A stretch of DNA of 64,000 nt from Paracidovorax citrulli (GTDB lineage: Bacteria; Pseudomonadota; Gammaproteobacteria; Burkholderiales; Burkholderiaceae_C). The translations under genes and the position numbers were made by a program. The notes under the pieces are model-generated. The model searched no databases. It saw only the letters and a list, made by a program, of their open reading frames with translations, and had not been told where the DNA came from. This document shows, in pieces, positions 41,057-51,523 of the stretch (within the stretch, counting starts at the first letter, position 1; every line of letters begins with the position of its first letter). The DNA is taken from NCBI RefSeq assembly GCF_900100305.1, contig NZ_FNEY01000022.1, positions 1 to 64,000 on the forward strand. The letters run 5' to 3'.

Positions 41057-41098
41057 GAGCCCGCGGCCCCCGCCAGGGGTCCGCGGGCTTTTTTCTTT
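41057..41098 (+). terminator. Rho-independent terminator after clpA
   Basis: GAGCCCGCGG pairs with CCGCGGGCTT, an inner CCCC/GGGG extends the stem, and TTTTTTCTTT follows; it lies about 45 bases after the clpA stop. Confidence 0.9.
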
Positions 41099-41146
41099 GC
41101 GCAGGCCCCGGCGGCCGGCCGCGGGAGGGGGCACGCCGGCAGGCTG

Positions 41147-42559
41147 TCAGGGCGCCTGCAGTCGCTGCAGCAGCTCGAGCGTGGGATACCCGTCCGCCAC
41201 CTGCCCGATGCTCTGCTGGAAGCGGCGCAGGCCGGCGCGCGTGGCGGGGCCCATCACCCCGTCCGCCGTGCCCGCTGCGAAGCCGCGTGCGTTGAGGGCA
41301 TTCTGCAGGTCGCGAATCTGGGTGCGGGTCAGCGGCTGCAGGTCGCGGGGCCACGGGGCCGTGACGCCAGGGCCGCCGGCGATCTGGCTCGCGAGCAGGC
41401 CCACGCCCAGGGCGTAGTTGATGGAGTTGTTGTAGCGCAGGATCACCCGGAAATTCGGCCCCACCATGAAGGCCGGGCCGCGCGCGCCCGCGGGCACGAG
41501 GATGGATGCGCCGTCCAGCGCGGGCAGGGGCTGGCCATCGATGGCCTGCACGCCTTCGGCCGCCCACTGGGTGGACGGGTGGCGCACGGCCAGTTCCGCG
41601 CGCTCGTAGTCGAAGCCCGGCGGCAGGCGCACTTCCACGCCCCAGGGCTGGCCCGGCTGCCAGCCCATGCGCGACAGGAAGTTCGCCGTGGATGCGGCGA
41701 CGTCCGGGACGCTGCCCCAGATGTCGCGGTGGCCGTCGCCATCGGCGTCCACTGCATAGCCCAGGAACACGGACGGCAGGAACTGGGTGTGGCCCATGGC
41801 GCCGGCCCAGGAGCCGATCATGCGGTCGGCGGCGATGTCGCCCTGGTCGATGATGCGCAGCGCGGCCAGCAGTTCGCCGCGCGCCCAGTCGCGGCGGCGG
41901 CCCTCGTAGGCCAGCGTGGCGAGCGCATCGACGGTGCGGAAGGTGCCGAAATTCGATCCGTAGTTGCTTTCCATGCCCCAGATGGCGGTGATGACCTCGG
42001 CGGGCACGCCATAGCGCGCGGCCGCCGAGTCCAGGGCGGCGCGCTGCTCGGCCAGCGCGTCGCGGCCGCGCTGGATGCGCGTGGGCGAGACGGCGCTGTC
42101 CAGGTAGGCCCAGGGCGTGCGCGTGAATTCGGGCTGTGAGCGGTCGAGTTCGATCACCTGGGGCAGCCACTGCGCGCCGTCCAGGGCGGCGGCGACCGCC
42201 TCGGGGCGGATGCCGGCCTGCAGGGCTTCCTGGCGAAAGCCCGCGATCCACTCCGCGAAGCCGGCCTGTTCGGCCTCTGCGGAAGGCAGGGCGGCATCGG
42301 CCGCCGGCGTGGCGGGCTGGGCGGCTGGGGCCATGGTGGCCGGCGTGTCCGGGGGGGGCGCCGGGGGCACCGCCGGTGTGGCGGCCGGTGCAGGCGGGGC
42401 GGCGGGCACGGCCGCCGCGGGAGGAGGGGCCGCGCACCCGGCCAGCAGGGCGCAGAGCAGGCCTGCCCCGGCGGCGGGCCACCACGGCCTGGCGGGCTCG
42501 GCGTGGAAGCGGAAGGAGGGACGGAGGGCGGAGGCGGTCGTCGTGTTTCTTCGTTGCAT
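41147..42559 (-). CDS. Lytic murein transglycosylase, MltB type, with peptidoglycan-binding domain
   Basis: This 470-residue lipoprotein is predicted to cleave the MurNAc-GlcNAc bond of peptidoglycan. The lipobox LAGC puts the lipid on Cys42, with an Ala/Pro linker after it (about 43-95). The MltB-like catalytic domain (about 100-400) has the catalytic Glu197 in AIWGMESNYG, AMGHTQFLPS and GDGHRDIW. A C-terminal PG-binding repeat (about 410-468; LQNALNARGFAAGTADGVMGPATR) follows. The start at 42559 is long for a lipoprotein signal; a later start might be used. It is divergent from sbcB. Confidence 0.93.
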   Translation of the reverse strand: MQRRNTTTASALRPSFRFHAEPARPWWPAAGAGLLCALLAGCAAPPPAAAVPAAPPAPAATPAVPPAPPPDTPATMAPAAQPATPAADAALPSAEAEQAGFAEWIAGFRQEALQAGIRPEAVAAALDGAQWLPQVIELDRSQPEFTRTPWAYLDSAVSPTRIQRGRDALAEQRAALDSAAARYGVPAEVITAIWGMESNYGSNFGTFRTVDALATLAYEGRRRDWARGELLAALRIIDQGDIAADRMIGSWAGAMGHTQFLPSVFLGYAVDADGDGHRDIWGSVPDVAASTANFLSRMGWQPGQPWGVEVRLPPGFDYERAELAVRHPSTQWAAEGVQAIDGQPLPALDGASILVPAGARGPAFMVGPNFRVILRYNNSINYALGVGLLASQIAGGPGVTAPWPRDLQPLTRTQIRDLQNALNARGFAAGTADGVMGPATRAGLRRFQQSIGQVADGYPTLELLQRLQAP

Positions 42560-42638
42560 GCCCCATTGTCCACGCGCCGCGGCGGTGCCGGCATACTTGC
42601 GGGCTGGAGTTTTACGCGCCGCTGCGCTTCACCGATCC

Positions 42639-44075
42639 ATGCACACGTTTTTCTGGCACGACTACGAGACCTTCGGCGCGGACCCGCGGCGCGACCGCCC
42701 GGCGCAGTTCGCGGGCATCCGCACGGATGCGGACCTGAACGAGATCGGCGAGCCGGTGATGATCTACTGCCGCCCGGCGCCGGATTACCTGCCCGATCCG
42801 GAGTCGTGCCTTCTCACCGGCATCACGCCGCAGCTGTGCCTGGAGCGCGGCCTGCCGGAGCACGAATTCGCCGCGCGCATCGAGGCGGAACTGGCCCGGC
42901 CCGGCACGATCGGCGTGGGCTACAACACGATCCGCTTCGACGACGAGATCACGCGCTTCATGTTCTGGCGCAACCTGATCGACCCCTATGCACGGGAATG
43001 GCAGAACGAATGCGGCCGCTGGGACCTGCTGGACGTGGTGCGCCTGACCTACGCGCTGCGCCCCGACGGCATCGAATGGCCGCGCAAGGAGGACGGATCG
43101 CCCAGCCTGAAGCTCGAACACCTGTCGCGCGCCAACGGCCTGGTGCACGAGGCCGCGCACGATGCGCTGTCGGACGTGCGCGCCACGATCGCGCTGGCGC
43201 GGCTGATCCGCGAGCGCCAGCCGCGGCTGTTCGAGTTCGCGCTCGGCCTGCGCCGCAAGGACCGCGTGGCCGCGGAACTGCGCCTGCCCGCCACGGCCGA
43301 TACCGCGCGCCCCTTCCTGCACGTGTCGGGCATGTTCCCGGCGGACCGCGGCTGCCTGGGCATCCTGTGGCCCCTGGCCAGCCACCCGACCAACCGCAAC
43401 GAGCTCATCGCGTGGGACCTTGCGCACGACCCGTCCGAACTGGCCGGCCTGGACGCCGCGCGCATCCGCGAGCGCCTCTTCACGCGCACCGCCGACCTGC
43501 CCGAGGGCGTGGCGCGGCTGCCGGTCAAGAGCGTGCACCTGAACAAGTCCCCCATGGTGGTGGGCAACGTCAACACCCTCACGCCCGCGATGGCGCAGCG
43601 CTGGGGCATCGACGTGGAGCGCGCCGCCGCCCATGCGGAACTCGCGCGGGCGCTGCCCGACATGAGCGCGATCTGGGCCGAGGTGTTCGCGCGGCCCAGG
43701 GAGGCACCGGCCGACGTGGACCAGGACCTGTACGGCGGCTTCGTCGGCAACGAGGACCGGCGCCGCCTGCAGCGGCTGCGCACGCTGCCGCCGCAGGAGC
43801 TGGCGCTGGCCCGGCCGGGTTTCGACGACGAGCGCCTGGAAGAGCTGGCCTGGCGCTTCCGCGCACGCAATTTTCCCGAAACGCTGGACGAGGCGGACCG
43901 CGAGCGCTGGGAGGCGCTGCGCGTGGCGCGCCTCATGGAAGGCGAGGGCGGCGGCCTGACGTTCGACGCGCTCTTCGCGCGGCTGGACACGCTGGGCGAA
44001 ACCGCGGACGAGCGTGGCGAGGCGATCCTGGGGGCGCTGTACGAATATGCAGAAAGCATCGCTCCCGATTTCTGA
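42639..44075 (+). CDS. sbcB: Exodeoxyribonuclease I
   Basis: This 478-residue 3'-5' single-strand DNA exonuclease is involved in recombination and mismatch repair. The DEDD active site is present. Asp8 and Glu10 lie in WHDYETFGADPRRDRPAQFAG. GYNTIRFDDEITR (about 90) follows, and HEAAHDALSDVRATIALARL (about 170) has the last His/Asp. The SH3-like and C-terminal helical parts (VHLNKSPMV and LEELAWRFRARNFPE) match E. coli ExoI. The length is standard. The ATG at 42639 matches the family N-terminus. It overlaps the sirtuin gene by 29 bases. Confidence 0.95.
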   Translation: MHTFFWHDYETFGADPRRDRPAQFAGIRTDADLNEIGEPVMIYCRPAPDYLPDPESCLLTGITPQLCLERGLPEHEFAARIEAELARPGTIGVGYNTIRFDDEITRFMFWRNLIDPYAREWQNECGRWDLLDVVRLTYALRPDGIEWPRKEDGSPSLKLEHLSRANGLVHEAAHDALSDVRATIALARLIRERQPRLFEFALGLRRKDRVAAELRLPATADTARPFLHVSGMFPADRGCLGILWPLASHPTNRNELIAWDLAHDPSELAGLDAARIRERLFTRTADLPEGVARLPVKSVHLNKSPMVVGNVNTLTPAMAQRWGIDVERAAAHAELARALPDMSAIWAEVFARPREAPADVDQDLYGGFVGNEDRRRLQRLRTLPPQELALARPGFDDERLEELAWRFRARNFPETLDEADRERWEALRVARLMEGEGGGLTFDALFARLDTLGETADERGEAILGALYEYAESIAPDF

Positions 44076-44976
44076 CGGGCCCGAAGGCGCAGGCCGGGGG
44101 GAGCCCGCGCCCCTGGCGGCATCTGCCGGCGGGGTGGACGCCCTGCTGGCCTGGGCGCGTGCCTGCCCGCGGCTGTTCGTGCTGACCGGCGCGGGCTGCA
44201 GCACGGCATCCGGCATTCCCGACTACCGCGACGAGGGCGGTGCCTGGAAGCGCTCACCGCCGGTCACCTACCAGGCCTTCATGGGCGACGAGGCGGTGCG
44301 CCGGCGCTACTGGGCGCGCAGCATGATCGGCTGGCGCGTCATGGGCAGCGCCGCGCCGGGCGCCGCGCACCGTGCCCTGGCCGCGCTGGAGGCGATGGGC
44401 CGGGTGGAGATGCTGCTCACGCAGAACGTGGACGGCCTGCACACGGCGGCGGGCCAGCAGCGGGTGATCGACCTGCACGGGCGCATCGATACGGTGCGCT
44501 GCATGGCCTGCGAGGCGCGCATGCAACGCGCGGACCTGCAATCGTGGCTGGAGGCGCGGAATCCGGCCTGGGCGGCCCTGGAGGCGGCCGCCGCGCCGGA
44601 TGGCGATGCCGACCTGGACGGCCGCGACTTCTCCGCGTTCGAGTTGCCCGCATGCCCCCATTGCGGCGGCGGTCCCCTGAAGCCGGACGTGGTGTTCTTC
44701 GGCGAAAGCGTGCCACGGGAGCGCGTGGAGGCCGCGCGGGCGGCGCTGGCCCGGTCCGACGGATTGCTGGTGGCCGGCTCCTCGCTGATGGTGTATTCGG
44801 GTTTCCGCTTCGTGCAGGCGGCCGCGGATGCCGGGCTGCCGGTGGCGGCCGTGAACCGGGGCGTGACGCGCGCCGACGGGTTGATCGCGGTCAAGGTCGA
44901 GGACGACGTGGGCCGCGTGCTGGAAGCCCTGGCGCAGGCGCTGGCACCGGCCCGAGGGGTGCCGCCGGCCGCATGA
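44047..44976 (+). CDS. NAD-dependent protein deacylase (Sir2 family)
   Basis: This 309-residue sirtuin removes acyl groups from protein lysines using NAD+. Motifs are TGAGCSTASGIPDYRDEGG (47-65, NAD binding), LTQNVDGLHTAAG (about 130), catalytic His in VIDLHGRIDTV (about 150), and two zinc-binding pairs CMACEA and CPHCGGG. PDVVFFGESVP and VAGSSLMVYSGFR complete the fold. The start at 44047 lies inside the end of sbcB (29-base overlap), which suggests co-transcription. It looks like the class II/SIRT4-like bacterial type. It is a lone domain with no nuclease or TIR fusion, so a defence role is not suggested. Confidence 0.92.
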   Translation: MQKASLPISDGPEGAGRGEPAPLAASAGGVDALLAWARACPRLFVLTGAGCSTASGIPDYRDEGGAWKRSPPVTYQAFMGDEAVRRRYWARSMIGWRVMGSAAPGAAHRALAALEAMGRVEMLLTQNVDGLHTAAGQQRVIDLHGRIDTVRCMACEARMQRADLQSWLEARNPAWAALEAAAAPDGDADLDGRDFSAFELPACPHCGGGPLKPDVVFFGESVPRERVEAARAALARSDGLLVAGSSLMVYSGFRFVQAAADAGLPVAAVNRGVTRADGLIAVKVEDDVGRVLEALAQALAPARGVPPAA

Positions 44977-45088
44977 CCCGGCGGCACGGGCGGGTTTGCG
45001 CGACGGCGCCCGCCGATGGTGCTATGGTGACCGGATAACGCCCGGGCCGCGCCGAGAGCGCGAGCCGGGGCCCTGAGGAGACAAACCC

Positions 45089-47188
45089 ATGCAGAGCTCC
45101 CTCCATGGCGGGGCAGCGGCGCAGGCCGCCGCCTTCGCGCCGCTGCCTTCGGCCCGCGTCATCGCCGAGTCGCACGAGCGCTCCCGCTCCTTCGGCCTGC
45201 ACCGGCATGCATCCGCCGACCTCCAGCCCCTGGCGCCCGACGCGCTCGCCTGGGCCGTGGCGCGCAACGACGCCCTCTGCGCACATGCGCTCCCCGTCAT
45301 GGAAACCCTCTCCGCGCAGATCGCGGGTACGCAGAGCATGGTGCTGCTCACCGACGCCCAGGGCGTGGTGCTGCATGCCCTGGGCGACGAAGAATTCCTC
45401 GGGCGCGCCCAGCGCGTCGCGCTGCGGCCCGGAGGCACCTGGTCCGAGCGCAGCAAGGGCACGAACGCCATCGGCACGGCCCTGGCCCTGGGTGACGCGG
45501 TGCAGGTGAACGGCGACGAGCATTTCCTGGCCGCCAACCAGTTCCTCACCTGCTCCTGCGCGCCCATCTGCGACCCGCTGGGCCAGGTGATCGGCGCGCT
45601 CGACGTGAGCGGTGACCGCCACCAGCAGAGCGCCCACACGCTGGCCCTGGTGCGCATGTCCGCCCGGATGGTGGAGAACCATCTCTTCGGCAAGGTCTAT
45701 GAGGACGCGGTGCGGCTGCGCTTCCATGCGCGGCCGGAGTTCCTGGGGACGCTGGTGGAGGGGTTGGCCGCGTTCACGCCGGAGGGCCGTTTCCTCGCGG
45801 CCAACCGCAGCGGGCAGTTCCAGCTCGGCATGTCGGCGAACGCACTGCAGGCGCAGACTTTCCCGTCGCTCTTCGGCATGCCGATGAGCGCGCTGCTGGC
45901 CCATGCGCGCGGCGCCATGCCCAGGCCGCTGCAGCTCGCGCTGCCGGGCGGGGTGGTGGTCAACGCGATGGTGGAGTTCCGCCCGAAAGGGGCCGCGGCC
46001 CTCGGCTGGACGGGTCAGGGGAGCGACGAGGACACCCCGGTGCCCGGGCCCGTGGCACCAGCTTCCGCCACGGCAAGGGCGGCCCGCAGGCCCATCGCCC
46101 CGGTACCGGCCGGCGGTCCGCGGCTGTCCGGCCTGCGCTACCTGGACACGGGCGATGCGCAGCTGGCGCAGGTGATCGACCGCGTCTCGCGCGTGCTGGG
46201 CAGCGACGTGCCCATGCTCATCCTCGGCGAGACCGGCACGGGCAAGGAACTGCTGGCCCGCGCCATCCACCAGGACGGCCCGCGCGCGCGCGGGCCCTTC
46301 GTGGCGGTGAACTGCGCATCGATCCCGGAAACGCTGATCGAGGCCGAACTGTTCGGCTACGAAGAGGGCGCCTTCACCGGCGCGCGCCGCAGGGGCAGCG
46401 TGGGCAAGATCGCCCAGGCGCACGGCGGCACGCTGTTCCTGGACGAGATCGGCGACATGCCCCTGGCCATGCAGGCCCGGCTGCTGCGCGTGCTGCAGGA
46501 GCGCACCGTGGCACCGCTGGGGTCGGCGCGACAGATCCCGGTGGACGTGCACGTGCTGTGCGCCACCCACCGCAACCTGCGCGACATGATGGTGCGGGGG
46601 CTGTTCCGCGATGACCTGTACTACCGGCTCAACGGGCTGGTGGTGCGCCTGCCGGCCCTGCGCGAGCGTTCGGACCTGCGTGTCATCGTGCAGCGCCTCC
46701 TGCAGGCGCAGGACCGCGAGCAGGCTGCCGAAGGCTCCACGCCGGGGTGGCAGCGACCGCGCCGGACGGTGCCCCTGCAGGTTGCGTCCCGGGCCATGGA
46801 TCTGTTCCTGCGGCACCGCTGGCCGGGCAATCTGCGCCAGCTCTCGAATGCGCTGCGCACGGCGGCGCTGATGGCCGGCGATGCGGACGAGATCGATATC
46901 GGGCACCTGCCGGAGGATCTGTTCGACGAGGGCCTTCCCACAGCCGGCGATGCCGTGCCCGGGGCATCGGCGCGGGACGCCGAGCCGTCCCCGTCCGTCC
47001 GGAGTGCTGCGCACCGGCCCGCACCGGCTGCGGTGCGCTCATGGGACGAGACCGTGGAAGATGCGCTGCGCCATGCGCTGTCGGTGCATGGCGGCAACGT
47101 GTCCGCCGTGGCGCGGGCCTTGGGGGTGTCGCGCAATACGGTGTATCGGCGGTTGAAATCCATGGACGGAACGGCCGCCCATCATTGA
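45089..47188 (+). CDS. acoR: Sigma-54-dependent activator, AcoR type
   Basis: This 699-residue regulator activates sigma-54 promoters of alcohol/acetoin/aldehyde catabolism. The N-terminal GAF-like sensor (about 60-210) includes GGTWSERSKGTNAIGTAL and FLTCSCAPICDPLG. The AAA+ domain (about 355-585) has Walker A GETGTGKE (380-387) and the sigma-54-contacting loop GAFTGA (427-432). A Fis-type helix-turn-helix lies at the end (GNVSAVARALGVSRNTVYRRL, about 670-690). GAGGAGA precedes the ATG. It faces the exaC-adhP-DUF779 genes, whose promoter region holds a -24/-12 element and two palindromes, so these are the likely targets. Confidence 0.92.
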   Translation: MQSSLHGGAAAQAAAFAPLPSARVIAESHERSRSFGLHRHASADLQPLAPDALAWAVARNDALCAHALPVMETLSAQIAGTQSMVLLTDAQGVVLHALGDEEFLGRAQRVALRPGGTWSERSKGTNAIGTALALGDAVQVNGDEHFLAANQFLTCSCAPICDPLGQVIGALDVSGDRHQQSAHTLALVRMSARMVENHLFGKVYEDAVRLRFHARPEFLGTLVEGLAAFTPEGRFLAANRSGQFQLGMSANALQAQTFPSLFGMPMSALLAHARGAMPRPLQLALPGGVVVNAMVEFRPKGAAALGWTGQGSDEDTPVPGPVAPASATARAARRPIAPVPAGGPRLSGLRYLDTGDAQLAQVIDRVSRVLGSDVPMLILGETGTGKELLARAIHQDGPRARGPFVAVNCASIPETLIEAELFGYEEGAFTGARRRGSVGKIAQAHGGTLFLDEIGDMPLAMQARLLRVLQERTVAPLGSARQIPVDVHVLCATHRNLRDMMVRGLFRDDLYYRLNGLVVRLPALRERSDLRVIVQRLLQAQDREQAAEGSTPGWQRPRRTVPLQVASRAMDLFLRHRWPGNLRQLSNALRTAALMAGDADEIDIGHLPEDLFDEGLPTAGDAVPGASARDAEPSPSVRSAAHRPAPAAVRSWDETVEDALRHALSVHGGNVSAVARALGVSRNTVYRRLKSMDGTAAHH

Positions 47189-47213
47189 GGGCCGGGTGCC
47201 GGTGTCAGTCGGG

Positions 47214-47600
47214 CTATCGCCCGGCCCGATGCCTCGAAGCCCGCATTTTCGCCAGCGTGCCCCAGGCCACGCTGGCGATGGGACAGGCCCAGAGGATGGA
47301 CAACACCCATGCGACGACCAGCGATTCGGGATCGGCCGTGCTCGCAAAAACGGCGACCGCGGCATTGAGCAGCCCCGCGATGGGCGCGATGGCGAACAGC
47401 CAGATCGCGGCCACCCCGTCGTGCTGGAGCTTCAGGCAGGCGAATGGTGCGAGGCAGAGCAGGGCGGGGCTGTAGATGAGCCAGGCCAGCAGGACATTCC
47501 CTTCCCCGACGTAGGGCAGCCCGCGCGCCGAGAGGTTCAGGACGATGCCCCATGCCACGATCCCGACGGCCAGGCCCGCCAATCCGAGGAGATACCGCAT
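47214..47600 (-). CDS. Small four-span membrane protein, unknown
   Basis: This 128-residue protein is made of four hydrophobic segments (about 3-23, 34-55, 63-85 and 92-112), with short polar loops and a basic C-terminus (KMRASRHRAGR). No family is recognised. The ATG at 47600 follows a plausible start region; the open frame runs further upstream through the DUF779 gene in another frame, which is a shadow. It is last on the minus strand after DUF779 (45 bases) and convergent with acoR, so it might belong to the alcohol oxidation transcript, though nothing links it functionally. Confidence 0.65.
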   Translation of the reverse strand: MRYLLGLAGLAVGIVAWGIVLNLSARGLPYVGEGNVLLAWLIYSPALLCLAPFACLKLQHDGVAAIWLFAIAPIAGLLNAAVAVFASTADPESLVVAWVLSILWACPIASVAWGTLAKMRASRHRAGR

Positions 47601-47644
47601 GGGACGAGTGTAGGTCGTGAACGGGGCCGCGGCGGCGCTGTCCG

Positions 47645-48091
47645 TCAGCCTGCCCCGCGCGGCGGCGGCCCCAGTGCCTCGATGGCGGCCCACTCGTCGT
47701 CGCCATAGAGCCGGGAGCGCGTCAGGAACCGCAGGCCCGTGGGCCGCTCCAGCGAGAACATGCCGCCGTTGCCCGGCACGGCATCGATGATCAGGTGGGT
47801 GTGTTCCCAGTACGCGAACTGGGATTCGCTCATGTAGAAGGGCGTGCCCGCGATCTCGCCGAGCAGCACGTCGGAGTCGCCGAGCATGAATTCGCCGAGC
47901 GCGAAACACATCGGCGCGCTGCCGTCGCAGCAGCCGCCGGACTGGTGGAACATGAGCGGCCCGTGCTGTGCCCGCAGCCGCTCGATGAGGGCGATGGCCT
48001 CGGGCGTGGCCGAGACGCGGGTGGCGGCACCGGCACCGGATTCGGCCGGAGCGGGGGAACTGGCGGAAACGGGGGGCGCGGTCGTCGTCAT
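47645..48091 (-). CDS. DUF779 family protein
   Basis: This 148-residue protein has a Ser/Ala/Pro-rich N-terminus of about 25 residues, then the DUF779 domain. Its features are LMFHQSGGCCDGSAPMCF (a cysteine cluster that could bind metal), FYMSESQFAYWEHTHLIIDAVPGNGGMFSLE and GLRFLTRSRL. CAGGAGA lies six bases before the ATG at 48091. Members are typically found beside aldehyde dehydrogenase genes, as here. The biochemical role is unknown to me; metal binding is inferred from the cysteines. It lies 122 bases after adhP. Confidence 0.88.
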   Translation of the reverse strand: MTTTAPPVSASSPAPAESGAGAATRVSATPEAIALIERLRAQHGPLMFHQSGGCCDGSAPMCFALGEFMLGDSDVLLGEIAGTPFYMSESQFAYWEHTHLIIDAVPGNGGMFSLERPTGLRFLTRSRLYGDDEWAAIEALGPPPRGAG

Positions 48092-48213
48092 GCGGTGTCT
48101 CCTGTCATGGGGGCGGCGCTTCCGGCAGTGTGCCCGAAGCGATGCAGCGGCGCACGCCCGGTGGCGGCACACGCCCTGCCGCCAGGGCGCAAGGCGTGCC
48201 CGGCCCGCGGTCG

Positions 48214-49248
48214 TCAGTGCGCCGCCATGTCCAGCACGATGCGGCCCTGGATCTGGCCCTTGTGCATGCGCGCGAACACGTCGTTGATGTTCTCCAGCTT
48301 CTCGGTCGCCACGGTGGCCCTGACCTGGCCGCGTGCCGCGAAGTCCAGCGATTCCTGCAGGTCCAGGCGCGTGCCGACGATGGAGCCGCGCACGGTGATG
48401 CCGCGCAGCACCATGTCGAAGATGGGCAGGGGGAAATTGCCGGGCGGCAGGCCGTTGAGCGACACCGTGCCGCCGCGCCGCACCATGCCGAGCGCCTGCT
48501 CGAACGCCTTGGGCGAGACGGCCGTGACCAGCGCACCGTGGGCGCCGCCGATCTCCTTTTGCAGGTAGGCGGCCGGGTCGGCGGTCTTCGCGTTGACCGT
48601 CACGCTGGCACCGAGCTTTTTCGCCAGTTCCAGCTTGTCGTCCTCCACGTCCACCGCCGCCACGTTCAGGCCCATGGCCTTGGCGTACTGCACGGCCATG
48701 TGGCCCAGGCCGCCGATGCCGGAGATGACCACCCAGTCGCCGGGCTTCGCATCCGTCACTTTCAGGCCCTTGTACACGGTCACGCCCGCGCACAGCACGG
48801 GGGCGATGCCCACGAAGCTGACGTCCTTGGGCAGGTGGCCCACGAAATCCGGGTCGGCCAGCGCATAGTCCGCGAAGCCGCCGTTGACCGAATAGCCGGT
48901 ATTGCTCTGCGATTCGCACAGGGTCTCCCAACCGCCCAGGCAGTGGGTGCAGCAGCCGCAGGCCGAATGCAGCCAGGGCACGCCCACGCGGTCGCCTTCC
49001 TTCACATGCTTCACGTTCTTGCCGATGGCCGCGACGAAACCCACGCCCTCGTGGCCGGGGATGAAAGGCGGGTTCGGCTTGACGGGCCAGTCGCCTTCGG
49101 CGGCGTGCAGGTCGGTGTGGCAGACGCCGGAGGCCTCGATCTTCACGAGGATCTGGTCGTCGGCGGGCGTCGGGACCGGGACTTCCTCGATGGCGAGGGG
49201 CTTGCCGAATTCGCGGACGACGGCGGCTTTCATGGTCTTGGGAAGCAT
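48214..49248 (-). CDS. adhP: Zinc-dependent alcohol dehydrogenase (AdhP type)
   Basis: This 344-residue medium-chain dehydrogenase oxidises ethanol and related primary alcohols to aldehydes with NAD+. The catalytic zinc ligands are in [15 protein letters not shown] (Cys, His) and [13 protein letters not shown], with the later Cys in [14 protein letters not shown]. The structural zinc set is [15 protein letters not shown], and the Rossmann motif is [17 protein letters not shown]. All are intact. It starts at 49248 (AAAGGA ten bases upstream), 99 bases after exaC, so it is probably in the same transcript. Its product aldehyde is the substrate of the neighbouring ExaC. Confidence 0.92.
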   Translation of the reverse strand: MLPKTMKAAVVREFGKPLAIEEVPVPTPADDQILVKIEASGVCHTDLHAAEGDWPVKPNPPFIPGHEGVGFVAAIGKNVKHVKEGDRVGVPWLHSACGCCTHCLGGWETLCESQSNTGYSVNGGFADYALADPDFVGHLPKDVSFVGIAPVLCAGVTVYKGLKVTDAKPGDWVVISGIGGLGHMAVQYAKAMGLNVAAVDVEDDKLELAKKLGASVTVNAKTADPAAYLQKEIGGAHGALVTAVSPKAFEQALGMVRRGGTVSLNGLPPGNFPLPIFDMVLRGITVRGSIVGTRLDLQESLDFAARGQVRATVATEKLENINDVFARMHKGQIQGRIVLDMAAH

Positions 49249-49347
49249 GGAACGGGAATCCTTTCTTGTATCCGAAGGGTTAACGGGGAGGGCTGGCTTC
49301 CACCATATGCCGCCCTCCCTCGGTCGCTGCTGATGCAGGTCAAGACG

Positions 49348-50868
<1,521 letters not shown>

Positions 50869-50936
50869 GGTGTTTGTCTCCTGTGGTGGTGGAATGTCCG
50901 GGCGGCGCACCGTGCGCTCTCCGGTGCAGGACATTG

Positions 50937-50952
50937 CGCAAGCCGCATGCCA
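50937..50952 (-). promoter_or_regulatory. Sigma-54 (-24/-12) promoter of exaC
   Basis: On the minus strand TGGCATG (50952-50946), four bases, TTGCG (50941-50937). This matches the sigma-54 consensus TGGCACG-N4-TTGCW at 10 of 12 positions, including the invariant GG and GC with the right spacing. Transcription would start near 50926, leaving a leader of about 58 bases to the exaC ATG. Confidence 0.85.
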
Positions 50953-51004
50953 GCGCATGCGCCCCGCGTATCACGCACCGCGGAGGCCGGCGGAGTGCTC
51001 CATG

Positions 51005-51053
51005 TGTTCCGTTATGGAACAGTGCCTGCGCAGGGGTGTTGCATGGCGGAACA
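51005..51053 (-). promoter_or_regulatory. Two enhancer palindromes for the AcoR-like activator
   Basis: A perfect palindrome TGTTCC-N5-GGAACA (51005-51021) and an imperfect copy TGTTGC-N5-GGAACA (51037-51053) have centres 32 bp apart, about three helical turns. Both are followed by GTGCCT. They lie about 85-125 bases upstream of the predicted sigma-54 start point, the usual place for activator sites. Confidence 0.7.
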
Positions 51054-51241
51054 GTGCCTCTGGCGGGCGCCGCCGGCCGGCCCGGGAGCGGGGGCGTGCC
51101 GGCCGGCCCGCCCGCCCGGCCGGAAGGGGCTGCCCGCGGCACCCGGGCACGTGCGCCGCTCTTGGTGTATAACCGCGCCTCCCCGGACACCCGCGGCGCC
51201 GCGCCCCGCGCCTGCCGGCACCACCGATCCATCCCCCGAGC

Positions 51242-51523
51242 ATGACTGACCACTACGCCGCCCTCGGTCTGAGCGCGACCGCGAGCCTGGCCGACATCAA
51301 GAAGGCGTTCCGCCAGAAGGCGGCCTTCTACCACCCCGACCGCAATCCCTCGCCGGATGCGGCCGAGCGCTTCCGCGCGGCCCAGAAGGCCTACGAGGTG
51401 CTGTCGGACGATGCCGCGCGCCAGGCCTACGACGACAACCGCCGCCGCAACCTGCTCGACGATCCGCTCCAGACGGCGCGTGAGATCTGGCAGTCCTATT
51501 TCAAGAACGTGCTTTCCTCGTGA
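51242..51523 (+). CDS. J-domain (DnaJ-like) co-chaperone, first gene of a four-gene operon
   Basis: This 93-residue protein is almost only a J-domain: YAALGLSATASLADIKKAFR, the essential HPD at 31-33, and FRAAQKAYEVLSD, followed by helix IV and a short tail. It should stimulate an Hsp70 (DnaK) ATPase but lacks the Gly/Phe, zinc-finger and substrate domains of DnaJ, so its partner or client must be brought by another protein. Its TGA overlaps the GTG start of the next gene by 4 bp. It is divergent from exaC across a 373-base gap. Confidence 0.9.
   Translation: MTDHYAALGLSATASLADIKKAFRQKAAFYHPDRNPSPDAAERFRAAQKAYEVLSDDAARQAYDDNRRRNLLDDPLQTAREIWQSYFKNVLSS

Noticed and set aside
42639-44976. sbcB plus sirtuin as a nuclease/SIR2 defence pair
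   Set aside because: Both are normal-length housekeeping proteins (ExoI and a single-domain deacylase); the 29-base overlap alone does not suggest defence.
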